NCBI RefSeq assembly: GCF_000208925.1
Contig: NW_001914890.1
Coordinates: 29,548-93,547 of the forward strand
Length of the DNA stretch: 64,000 nt
Direction: 5' to 3'
From: Entamoeba histolytica HM-1:IMSS
Taxonomy: Eukaryota; Evosea; Mastigamoebida; Endamoebidae
The notes beneath the pieces are model-generated. The model saw only the letters and a program-made list of their open reading frames with translations. It had not been told where the DNA came from and searched no databases. The stretch's first letter is position 1, and the number at the start of each line of letters is the position of its first letter. Below are positions 43,707 through 52,641 of this stretch, one piece after another. Made by a program: the position numbers and the translations under genes.

Positions 43707-43912
43707 AAGTTAAATTCAAATACTTCTTTAACAAAATCAAAAGGAGAAAAATTAAATAAAAATGAAATTAATTAATTTTTCTCATTTAAGTTTGAACTAA
43801 TATATATAAAAAAGCAAAATGTTTTTAAAAAATCAATTAACTAAATATGATAGAAAATTATATTAATTTCATTTTTATTAAAAATGAGAATTATTCTTTT
43901 TTTTCTTGACTA

Positions 43913-44569
43913 TTATAGTTCACTTATGTGAGAAGCAAATTCAACACTTCTTTGAGTTTTTAATGTAGCACCATCTTTGTAGAAACATTTTCTACAGACA
44001 GCACAATATTTATCTACTCCTCCAATAACTTCAATTGATTCTTCTGAACTGGTTCTTAATGAAAAAGCTGCTTTTTTACCACAATTAACACAAACAGCAC
44101 TTAACTTTTTTACGCTTTCACATAATGGAATAAGATCAGTAATTTGTCCAAATGGTTTTCTTTGGAATGTACCATCTAATGCTGCTATGATTACCAATCT
44201 TCCATAACTTGCACATGCCTCTGAAAACTCTATTAAGTCTGGGAAGAACTGACCTTCATCAATACCAATAACTTCATAATTAAGAGCGGTTTCAAGTACT
44301 GGCATTAATTTCATGGTTGGAATAGCTTTCCATGATTCTTTATCATGAGAAATAGCTTCATCTTCCGATCCATACCTAGTATCCTTAGAGTATTTAATAA
44401 CAACAGTAGTTTTTTTGGAATATCTAAACCTTTTAATAAGTCTTATTAATTCAGTAGTTTTACCACTAAACATAGGACCAATAATTAATTGAATAGACCC
44501 ATCATATGTTTTTTCTAATTCATTTTGTGGTGTAACAGGAGCAGTAGACACACTTATACTTTCATTCAT
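43913..44569 (-). CDS. TK: Thymidine kinase (TK1 type)
   Basis: 218 residues, single exon. It phosphorylates thymidine (salvage route to dTMP), which suits an organism that depends on host or food pyrimidines. It has the P-loop GPMFSGKTTELIR (residues 31-43), the Asp/Glu catalytic region IGIDEGQFFPD, the lasso and a structural zinc site with CVNC and CAVCRKC. TRYGSEDEAISHD matches the TK1 family substrate region. The first 20 residues form a short extension. Fits the length of the family (about 190-235). Confidence 0.92.
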   Translation of the reverse strand: MNESISVSTAPVTPQNELEKTYDGSIQLIIGPMFSGKTTELIRLIKRFRYSKKTTVVIKYSKDTRYGSEDEAISHDKESWKAIPTMKLMPVLETALNYEVIGIDEGQFFPDLIEFSEACASYGRLVIIAALDGTFQRKPFGQITDLIPLCESVKKLSAVCVNCGKKAAFSLRTSSEESIEVIGGVDKYCAVCRKCFYKDGATLKTQRSVEFASHISEL

Positions 44570-44589
44570 GACTATTTCCTTCTTCGTTT

Positions 44590-44594
44590 AGTTC
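44590..44594 (-). promoter_or_regulatory. GAACT promoter element of TK
   Basis: CAGAACTAAACGAAG on the minus strand, GAACT 21-25 nt before the TK start codon. Confidence 0.5.
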
Positions 44595-45511
44595 TGTCAT
44601 TCTTTTTATGTTTAATTTTTCTTTTTTTCTTTTTTTCTATTTTTAATTATAGTCTTTTTCCCGATTTATTATGTTTTTTTAATGTACTTTTTAACCACTT
44701 TTTTATTTTGTTAAACTGACAAAGAGTACAATTGAAGTATCATGTCTGAAACACCACACAAACCCTAAAATAGTTCATGCGCTGACTTTCCTTGTTATTA
44801 CCTGGTTATGATAGTGCCTTTAAATAAGAAATGTATTAGATAATATTACAAAGAATGCATCAATTTATTATCGTGGAATATTACTTAATGTACTATAAGA
44901 AATGATATTTATTGATACATAAATTAAGAAATATATATTAACCAAGGAAAAGGATTTGCTGATGTGTGGGTAAGACTAAAAAGAAGATTAGTCAAACTAA
45001 TATAGTAGTAATAAAATGATTCCTTCTCCTATTCATAAAATAAGAAAAATGAAATTCCTTAAAATTAAGGCAGAGAATAAACAAAAGGTTAAAAAGAAGA
45101 ATTAAGCAGAAGAAGTTTTGAAAGATAATAATAAGAAGAAATAAAGGAAAGAAGTGATTTTCTCATTTTGCAAGAAAAACATAAATGATAGGTTAAATAA
45201 AGAGATTATTCTCTTTAAAAAAAAAGAAGATAATTATTCATATTATTAATATAATTATGTTAGGCTTTGTGTAAAGTTAAACATAATAAACAGGGTTATA
45301 ATAAAGAAATTCAAAAACTATTTTTCATAACAATTTTTTTAAAGATAAAAATGTCTTCCAGAAGAATAAATGTTATAAATAATTTACATAATAAAGAAAA
45401 CAAAATATTTTAAATGTTATTATCATTCTTTTGGAAAAAAGTATTTACAAAATAAATAAGAAGAAAAGATAGTTTATCTCAATCGAAAAGTATTTAAATA
45501 AACAAAAGATA
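44595..45511. other. Intergenic region with a local GC-rich patch
   Basis: About 900 nt without a protein gene. The segment 44750-44818 is roughly 40% G+C by hand count, against about 20% around it, and includes GTTCATGCGCTGACTTTCC. That could mark a small non-coding RNA or a conserved promoter block; no snoRNA boxes or tRNA fold could be confirmed by eye. Confidence 0.4.
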
Positions 45512-46211
45512 TCAACAATCACATTTTGAATCTTTTTTACTGTTCGTTGTTGAAGGGGTTTGATTGACATTAATCAAATCTGGTTCGTCATCAATTTCAT
45601 TAATAGGATCTTGTAATATTTCATTAATTCTTTCACAAAGAGTAACAAAGATTTCGTTAACGTCTAAAGTATTAATTTTTGAGACTAATAAAAATAAAAT
45701 GAAAACAAACTAGTTCCTGTTTTTGCTGAACAAGTCATATGAAGAACTCCATATTTATCAATAATTTCTTTAACTTTTGTTTCTTCGACATTTGTTTGTA
45801 AGTCAGACTTACAACCAACTAACATCCAGATAACATTATCTTCTGCTTTATTTTCTTTTTCAGTAATCCACATAGGAATACTTGTTAAACTTTTTGGAGA
45901 AGTAACGTCATAACAAATGATAATACCTTGTGCGTCACGAAAGAAATTTGATGCTAATGATCTAAATCGTTCTTGACCAGCTAGTAATTAAGTACTTAAG
46001 TTTAATTAAAATAAAAGAACAACAAACCAGTATCCCAAATATTAATATTCATATCTCTATCACTTAAATGTATCGTTTTTTGAAAACAAGAAGAAACAAC
46101 AGTTGATAAATGAGTATCTAAATAATCATCTGTAACTAATCTTTGGATTAGAGAAGTTTTACCAGTGAAAGAATCTCCAACAAGAACAACTTTAATTCCA
46201 CGAGTACTCAT
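45512..46211 (-). CDS. Rab-family small GTPase with altered G4 motif, three exons
   Basis: Exons 46211-46028, 45980-45711 and 45663-45512, introns 47 and 47 nt (GTTTGT...TAG), 201 residues. Motifs: GDSFTGKTS, WDTAGQERF (rebuilt at the first junction), and SAKTGTNVNEIF (rebuilt at the second). The C-terminus ends KCDC, a CXC prenylation signal. The guanine-specificity motif is CKSD instead of NKxD, which may weaken base specificity. The acidic tail before the CXC is rich in Asp, Glu and Asn. A nearer TAG at 45685 would give a 26-nt intron and also keep frame, but the 47-nt choice restores the family motif. Subfamily not assigned. Confidence 0.85.
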
Positions 46212-46763
46212 TTTAAATATGATTTTTTGTTTACCGAATATTGAGTTACTTCAATATCTTTTTTTCTAATAAAAATAATGGGATTAAATTTGAAAAATAA
46301 AAAATAAAAAAAAATAGACATAGAACTATTTATATATATATTTATAGTTCATTTTTAATTTTTAGAATTATTTTTAAATTGAATTTCTATTTTAAGAGTT
46401 TGAGTAATGAAAAATGAAAAGTGTTACTTAATCGAAATACAAAGAAGAAAAAAGAAATGGAGGTTTATTTTTACATTGACACGCAAGTTTAAATTTAGTT
46501 GAATATTTTTCTGATTAATATTAAGAAAATTCCACGAAAAGGAAACCCTTCTTATATGATTTGAATCACTGAAATAATTCAAGAAAATAGTCGATACAAT
46601 AACTTTGAGTTCAATAGTTCAACCCTTTATTCAAAGAAAGAAGAAATACAATTCTATATTAAAAACAGAAAATCCAAAAAAAAACCCTCTAAAAGAACCC
46701 TGTGATATTTAAAGAAATGATGGTTTAATCTAAGTTCAAAGAATTAAAAATTGAGTCTTAGAG
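46212..46763. other. Divergent promoter region with a GAAC palindrome
   Basis: Lies between a Rab gene (minus) and the RRM gene (plus). It contains an inverted repeat GAACTAT...ATAGTTC at 46323-46350. No coding sequence seen. Confidence 0.45.
46323..46350. promoter_or_regulatory. Palindromic GAACTAT/ATAGTTC element
   Basis: Seven-nt perfect arms around a 14-nt A/T core, so a GAAC box faces each way between two divergent genes, 112 nt from the Rab start and 414 nt from the RRM start. It may be a shared promoter element or chance. Confidence 0.35.
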
Positions 46764-47609
46764 ATGAATAGTTCAACAACAGTCTTTGTGGCACGTATAG
46801 GAAATAGAAGAGAGAAAGGATTAAGATATCTTTGTGGATATTATGGAGAAATAATGGAAGTTACTCTATTAAGTGATGGAGAAAAGAAAAAAGCATGTGG
46901 TTTTGTTAAATTTAAAAGAGTGGAAGATGCTATTCGATGTGTTTGTGATGCAAAAGAAAAGAAAGGAATTTTTGCTGAAAATAATAAAGTTATTATAGAA
47001 TGGGCTAAGTCATCACAAATAAAAGAAAGTGATTTAGATAAAACAACACTTTATGTTACTGGCATGAGTAAATGTGATGAATCTTTTATTAAAAGTAAAA
47101 TGGAGGTATATGGTTTAATTCAAAAAATCACTATTCCAAGAGGAGAACAAACATACGCATTTGTTAAATTTGCAAATGAAAATGATGCTTCAAAAGCTAA
47201 AGATGCTGAAAATGGAAAAGAGTGGAATGGTAAAAGAGTTGTTATTGAATTTTCTGAAGCTCAAACAAGTAAAAGAAATAGAAGACAAAAAGCAACAATG
47301 AAAAGATTTGCACAATTTTTTGGTGCTATTTCTTCACCAGCATCACCTGGTTTAGAGTATTGTTCAACTGATGAATCTGGTAGTCAAGAAGAATATGATT
47401 CTTGTGATGATTGTTTATTAACACAAAAAGAAGAGGATGAGCCAGATAATATTATAAGTTGTTCTATTGATTGGAATATTTTAGCTAATCATTATGGTAC
47501 TCCAGCTCTTTGGGAAAGTGATGAAGAAGAATTACCTATTTTTGCTAGTTTACGTCAAAAAGAAGAAAAAATAAATCTTCCACTTTGTATTGAATCAATT
47601 CTTTACTAA
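46764..47609 (+). CDS. RNA-binding protein with two RRM domains
   Basis: 281 residues, single exon. RRM1 (about 5-80) has RNP2-like TVFVARI and RNP1-like KACGFVKFK; RRM2 (about 95-170) has TLYVTGM and QTYAFVKFA. A basic Lys/Arg stretch (TSKRNRRQKATMKRF) follows, then a long acidic Ser/Asp/Glu tail (about 205-265). The tandem RRM plus acidic tail suggests an mRNA-binding or splicing-related factor; the exact family is not recognised. Confidence 0.85.
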   Translation: MNSSTTVFVARIGNRREKGLRYLCGYYGEIMEVTLLSDGEKKKACGFVKFKRVEDAIRCVCDAKEKKGIFAENNKVIIEWAKSSQIKESDLDKTTLYVTGMSKCDESFIKSKMEVYGLIQKITIPRGEQTYAFVKFANENDASKAKDAENGKEWNGKRVVIEFSEAQTSKRNRRQKATMKRFAQFFGAISSPASPGLEYCSTDESGSQEEYDSCDDCLLTQKEEDEPDNIISCSIDWNILANHYGTPALWESDEEELPIFASLRQKEEKINLPLCIESILY

Positions 47610-47681
47610 AGGCTTCACCCAAATAATCATTTCATTATAACTTGTTTTTATTATTTTAATATATTTGGTTTTTTAATTTTA

Positions 47682-48734
47682 TTACTTTGATCCAGAACAT
47701 TCAATAATATTATAACTTCCTTGTGGTATAACATTAAACGTAATTCCTAAAAGTTGTTTTAATAATACAAACATAGTTTCAGAATGTAATGATATTTTAC
47801 CACATGATATCATAGAATGACCATTTGCTAATGCCATTGGAATTAATAATTGATCTTGAAGATATTCATCACAACATCCTCCATGTTCAAATTCTTCATA
47901 CAACTTATTTAATGTTCTAGTTATAAGATTTTTAAACGTTTCATTATTTTCTTGAACACAACATGATGATATTCTACAATGTTCAAACTCAATATATAAT
48001 TCAACATATTTGGTTTTTCCATTTGAATGACACATTCCATCCACTTCACATACTAATGGCTCTCCATTTATTCTAATATTCTTTCTACATTCTTTTTTAA
48101 CAAATTGAAGTATTGAAATTATTTCTTCATCATCTCCTTTTCCACCAACAATTTGTCCACTTATTTTAATTCCATTTCCACGTTCAATTAATTTAATTGG
48201 TTGAATAGATGAAGGAGATTGAACTAAACATTCAATTTCTCCTCCTCCTTTTGGGAAAAACCCATACTTTTTGAGTTGAACATTAAGTGTTATTCCCATT
48301 AATTTAAGTGTTGGTGATAATATGTCATTGTAAAATTCAGGAGTTGGTGCCCATAATGCATGTGTTCCTCCATGTATTGATATTTGATGACTTCCTTCTA
48401 TACTAATCAATATAGGAAGAAGAGACTGTAATACTAAACAACAACTTCCTGCACCTTTCATTTTGAATGTTTTAACAATTGGCTCTTTCACGTTTTTACC
48501 TTTACTTCCTTCAAATAATAATTCTAATTGTTTTAAACGAATATTTTCTAATGGAATTCCAAAAATCTCTCCTATTGATTTAATACAAACAATATGTTGA
48601 TCTGCAAGTCCTGGTTTTGGTCGATTCTTTCTAATAGAATGGATCATAATATCAAAATGTTTAATTGAGGCAATGGAACAACAAGTCCTTATTATTTGAC
48701 CACCACCTTCAAGTTGACTACCATCAATTTCCAT
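47682..48734 (-). CDS. RTCA: RNA 3'-terminal phosphate cyclase
   Basis: 350 residues, single exon. RtcA uses ATP to turn RNA 3'-phosphate ends into 2',3'-cyclic phosphates, as in RNA repair. Typical blocks are IDGSQLEGGGQIIRTC, IRKNRPKPGLADQH, HGGTHALWAPTPEF, FFPKGGGEIE and YLQDQLLIPMALANG. The nucleophilic His that takes AMP is probably the one in SLHSETM, aligned with LHTQTAI of the human enzyme. It lacks the insert of the RCL1 group (ribosome assembly) as far as I can see, and this His supports an active RTC1-type cyclase. Its function may be general RNA repair; no ligase gene is nearby. Confidence 0.92.
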   Translation of the reverse strand: MEIDGSQLEGGGQIIRTCCSIASIKHFDIMIHSIRKNRPKPGLADQHIVCIKSIGEIFGIPLENIRLKQLELLFEGSKGKNVKEPIVKTFKMKGAGSCCLVLQSLLPILISIEGSHQISIHGGTHALWAPTPEFYNDILSPTLKLMGITLNVQLKKYGFFPKGGGEIECLVQSPSSIQPIKLIERGNGIKISGQIVGGKGDDEEIISILQFVKKECRKNIRINGEPLVCEVDGMCHSNGKTKYVELYIEFEHCRISSCCVQENNETFKNLITRTLNKLYEEFEHGGCCDEYLQDQLLIPMALANGHSMISCGKISLHSETMFVLLKQLLGITFNVIPQGSYNIIECSGSK

Positions 48735-48846
48735 TATTAATGATTGAATATTTCAAGTTATATCTTAAAATACAGTTTTGAGTCTTGAATAAATATAAAT
48801 AAATTTAAGAAAAGAACTATAAAGGAATAGTTTTTAATAATTCCAA

Positions 48847-50925
48847 TTATTTTCTTGCTTCAAAGAATAAATATGGCAATAATGCTCCACACAACGTCAC
48901 CCAGATAAACACAGGCAATCCATAAACACAAAATTCTTTCATTGTATAATTAGCATGACGATAAGCAATAAAATGGGTTGGATAACCTATTGCCATTAAG
49001 AAACAACTAGACGATGCAATCATCATGGTATACATTCCTGACTTAATTCCTATAATTGCACCATGTGGAGATGAGTCATTAATACCATAATACAAATTCC
49101 ATACAACAGGGAACATAATATCAACAATCATAGTATTAGCTAATGGTTGAGCAAGAATTAGTGTTGGTAAGAAAATACCTAATAAAATACCAAATTTACC
49201 ACATGGATAGAACCATTTTGTTGTTGATAAGGCTAACAAATTACCAATTCCACTTTTATCTATTGCAGCACTAATTCCATAAGACGCTCCAACTACACAC
49301 AAGACTTGAACATCAATAGAATTATATACATCTTTAACTGTCATACATCCAGTAACAATTAATATTAATACACTAACAAATCCTGATATAGCTAATGTAG
49401 TAACTTTAGTTGCTTCAAGAATACATGGAATAAGAAGACATAATAAAGGAATAATAATCTTAAATAGATTTGTTGGTGCAGGTAATTGAATACCAATATC
49501 AGTAACAATATGAAATGAATCTCCTCTTAATTCTTTTTCTCCTTTTGTTAATAAAATATATGTTGATGTAGCTGATAAAATATCAATGGTTTTTAATTCT
49601 TCTTCCCATTTATCTTCATCAATACTTACTCCAAGAACACTAACATTTCTTTCAAACAACGTATCTACTTTTTGTCCTATTAATGGGTCACTTGGATTTA
49701 ATGCAACTTCATACACTTTAGTATTTGATAAATCTGTAATTGTTGGATCTTCTGGAACAATACCATTATAAGTTAACACATCATCTAATATTTTTGATGG
49801 AGCAGTATAACATAAAATATCATCAGCTTGAATAACTAAATCTTCAGTTACTTGTTCATATGTTGCACCTCTTCTAATAGTTCTTAAAATACCACAAGGA
49901 GGTTTAATTAATACAGTTTTTCCAATTGGTACACCAACAAATCTTGAAGCACTAGTTACTCTAAATGAGAAATAATAAATTTTATTTGTTATATGAGACA
50001 ATGAATCTTTTTTACTTGGTAATAAATTACTTGCAAAGATAATATAAATTAATGCAGGAATTACTATAATAATTGATATTACACTAATTTCAAATATTGG
50101 CATAGTAATATTAAGATGAATACCTCTTTTATCTAATTCATTAACTTTTTCTAATAATAATTTTCTAGCTCTATGAAATGATGAATTACCAATGATAGAA
50201 TTCATTCCACCAAGAATAGCAGCGAATGAGATTGGTAATACAACTTTACTTACTGCTATACCTGATGTTTTTTTCCATGAAAATATAATTGAAATACCAA
50301 TCATTACTACTGGTGTATTATCTATAAAGATAGATAGTGTAGCAACAGTAATTACCATTAATAATAATGATGGCCAAACTCTTGTTTGATAAGTCTCTGG
50401 TAATATATTTCTTGTTATAAATTCTAAACTTCTATTCTTTACTATTGCTGACGAAAGAATATATGAAACTATAAGTGTAATAAATGTACGATCACTAAAA
50501 CCTTGAAAACCTTGACTTGGTGTAATAACATTACATGATATTAAGAATCCAACAACAGACATCATAATTACTCCTGGATGATACATTTCACTAAGAATTA
50601 ATGTCATCATTACACCTAATGATATTAAACATATAACTGTCTTATAATTAACTCCTTCTATTTGTTCATATTTCCAATCACTAAAATAAACTATCATAGA
50701 AAATGCTATAAACACAATAACAAAAACTACACAATACCATTTCGCTTTTAATAAATTAATAAAATATCTTATTGCTTTCATTGTATTACATTGCATTGCC
50801 TTTTCTTCTTTTCTAAACATTTCAATATCATTTTCAATGATAAAATTATCATTTGTTTGACTCATATCAATAAGCCCATCAAAGGAAGTAAGGCGTTCTT
50901 CTTTTGATAAAAATGGTTCATTCAT
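48847..50925 (-). CDS. SLC13/DASS-type anion transporter with two RCK_C (TrkA-C) domains
   Basis: 692 residues, single exon. After a cytosolic N-terminus there are membrane spans from about residue 60. Paired halves resemble DASS carriers: IDNTPVVMIGISII matches the NTPxxxxxxP motif, and ILGGMNSIIGNSS the GGxxTLIGT hairpin. Between the halves (about 300-460) are two RCK_C-like modules: VGVPIGKTVLIKPPCGIL... with ADDILCYTAP, and DPLIGQKVDTLFERNVSVLGVS... with STYILLTKGE. The second half includes QPLANTMIVDIMFP. This SLC13 plus TrkA-C layout is common in bacteria and algae (sulfate or dicarboxylate uptake) and not in animals. Substrate unknown; the RCK_C parts may sense ligand. Confidence 0.85.
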   Translation of the reverse strand: MNEPFLSKEERLTSFDGLIDMSQTNDNFIIENDIEMFRKEEKAMQCNTMKAIRYFINLLKAKWYCVVFVIVFIAFSMIVYFSDWKYEQIEGVNYKTVICLISLGVMMTLILSEMYHPGVIMMSVVGFLISCNVITPSQGFQGFSDRTFITLIVSYILSSAIVKNRSLEFITRNILPETYQTRVWPSLLLMVITVATLSIFIDNTPVVMIGISIIFSWKKTSGIAVSKVVLPISFAAILGGMNSIIGNSSFHRARKLLLEKVNELDKRGIHLNITMPIFEISVISIIIVIPALIYIIFASNLLPSKKDSLSHITNKIYYFSFRVTSASRFVGVPIGKTVLIKPPCGILRTIRRGATYEQVTEDLVIQADDILCYTAPSKILDDVLTYNGIVPEDPTITDLSNTKVYEVALNPSDPLIGQKVDTLFERNVSVLGVSIDEDKWEEELKTIDILSATSTYILLTKGEKELRGDSFHIVTDIGIQLPAPTNLFKIIIPLLCLLIPCILEATKVTTLAISGFVSVLILIVTGCMTVKDVYNSIDVQVLCVVGASYGISAAIDKSGIGNLLALSTTKWFYPCGKFGILLGIFLPTLILAQPLANTMIVDIMFPVVWNLYYGINDSSPHGAIIGIKSGMYTMMIASSSCFLMAIGYPTHFIAYRHANYTMKEFCVYGLPVFIWVTLCGALLPYLFFEARK

Positions 50926-50952
50926 CAGAAAAATCTTTTAATATAAATATTT

Positions 50953-50957
50953 AGTTC
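50953..50957 (-). promoter_or_regulatory. GAACT promoter element
   Basis: GAACTAAATATTTATA on the minus strand, 28-32 nt before the transporter's start codon. Confidence 0.5.
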
Positions 50958-51095
50958 TATTAATTAATGGAATGAACTAAAATATATTCTTCATTTTTTT
51001 TTAATGCAAAAAATTCATAAAAAAAAATTGATTATTTGGTTGTTGATAAAAAATTTAAAAACTAAAAAATAATAATACTAAAAAAATTTGATTAA

Positions 51096-52517
51096 ATGAC
51101 AACCAATAAAATTGAGCAAATCCAATCTCAAATAAATGAGATATTAACACTCATCAATTCATCACTTCCTCCTATCCAAGAAAAAACAGAAAATTTTAGA
51201 AAAGTAATTGATCAAGCAGCAAATAATGCTTCTGGTATTAATAGTGATATTAAACGAATAGAGAGAACACAAGACAGAATTAATTTAGTCCTTCAAATGT
51301 TAGTTGTTGCTAAAGAACAACGTAGTGTTGTTAATAAATGTAAAGAGTCATTTAAAACAAAGGATTATGATGGAACAGTTAGACATTTTGTTCAGTTAAA
51401 AAGTTATGGAAATGGGTGCAGTCGTATTATGAAAGAAGAAATTAATTTGTTACAAAAAAGTATTGAAGAAGAGTTTATGAATAATTTTAAAAATGCAACA
51501 GAAAAAGGAGACATGAAACAAATTCTTCGTTATACTGATTTACTGATGAGGATAGGATCTTCAGAATTTGCAACCAAACAATATATTACATATTATACAA
51601 CTTTAATTCTAAATGAATCAACTACAATTAAAGAAAAATTACTCAAACTTGATATTAATACAATAAAAGCTGAAGCTATCTTTACTAAAACTATTCAAGG
51701 ATTTGTAGACTTTTCATTAAAAGTTGTTTCTAGACAAAATAGTATCAAAGCTATTGATGTGTTTCAACCAGACAAATATTATTTTATTATTCAACAATTA
51801 TATGATCAAATTAATATTTGTGTACTTACACTAGTTATTACTTTTACTTCTATTAGAAGAATTTCCTCACTTCAAACTCAAAAAGGAACAAAAGATTACC
51901 CAGAACAAGATGTATTAATTGTTCTCGATGAAACTTCATCAATTAGTAATGTTATTTCATTTTATAAAGATTATTTTAATGATTTCTTAGGTAAAATTAA
52001 TGCAAGTGATGAAGTCAAAAATAAACCAATAGAAAGTATAAAAAAACTTGATGATGAATTAGACAAACTATTAAACAGTTTTGTTTTATTAGAAGAGTCT
52101 TATGTTTCTGCTACTTTAACACATTCTATTAAAGAACGTATTAAAATCTCTGAATTTGGAGAAGCTCTTGACTTATTCTTTTATGTTCTTCAACAAAGTG
52201 CTGAACGAGTTGTATTAACTAAATCATTTCAAACAATATGTGCCATTATTAATCTTCATGTTAATATGATTAAAAGTTATCTTCTTCCAATGACAAAAAA
52301 TGTAGTTAGAGATAACACTAGTTTTACTAATGTTCTTTCTAAAGAGGCTCTTACTTGTATTGACTCGTGTGAAGCAAATATTATTAAATTACATTCAACT
52401 CTCTCTTTAAAAATAAACACATTATGGAGAAATAATTCGAAGTATCTTGAGATGGTTAATACAAATTTGGACGATCTTTTGGCAACAAGAGAGTTATTTA
52501 CTAGTCTTTCAAATTAA
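51096..52517 (+). CDS. COG4: COG4-like subunit of the conserved oligomeric Golgi complex
   Basis: 473 residues, single exon. COG tethers retrograde vesicles at the Golgi. The N-terminal coiled coil (about 1-100) includes DIKRIERTQDRINLV and a CKESFKTKDYDGTVRHFVQL segment that matches COG4's region before its helical body. Later blocks TIQGFVDFSLKVV, FQPDKYYFIIQQLYDQ and SEFGEALDLFFYVLQQSAERV parallel COG4 (VDDVFYIVKKCIGRAL). At 473 residues it is clearly shorter than human COG4 (785), apparently lacking the C-terminal domain. Confidence 0.8.
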   Translation: MTTNKIEQIQSQINEILTLINSSLPPIQEKTENFRKVIDQAANNASGINSDIKRIERTQDRINLVLQMLVVAKEQRSVVNKCKESFKTKDYDGTVRHFVQLKSYGNGCSRIMKEEINLLQKSIEEEFMNNFKNATEKGDMKQILRYTDLLMRIGSSEFATKQYITYYTTLILNESTTIKEKLLKLDINTIKAEAIFTKTIQGFVDFSLKVVSRQNSIKAIDVFQPDKYYFIIQQLYDQINICVLTLVITFTSIRRISSLQTQKGTKDYPEQDVLIVLDETSSISNVISFYKDYFNDFLGKINASDEVKNKPIESIKKLDDELDKLLNSFVLLEESYVSATLTHSIKERIKISEFGEALDLFFYVLQQSAERVVLTKSFQTICAIINLHVNMIKSYLLPMTKNVVRDNTSFTNVLSKEALTCIDSCEANIIKLHSTLSLKINTLWRNNSKYLEMVNTNLDDLLATRELFTSLSN

Positions 52518-52641
52518 TTCATTTTTTTAGTATTTGTCTCAATATCTTATAAAAATTTTAAGAGTTGTTGTTTATTTTAGTGGAAGTTTTTTAAGCAAAA
52601 AGAAAAAAAAATTAACTTTTAATCATTTAATTCAAAATACA

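Noticed and set aside
45685..45710. A 26-nt intron in the Rab gene at 45512-46211
   Set aside because: Keeps frame, but the 47-nt alternative ending at 45664 has normal size and restores SAKTGTNVNEIF.
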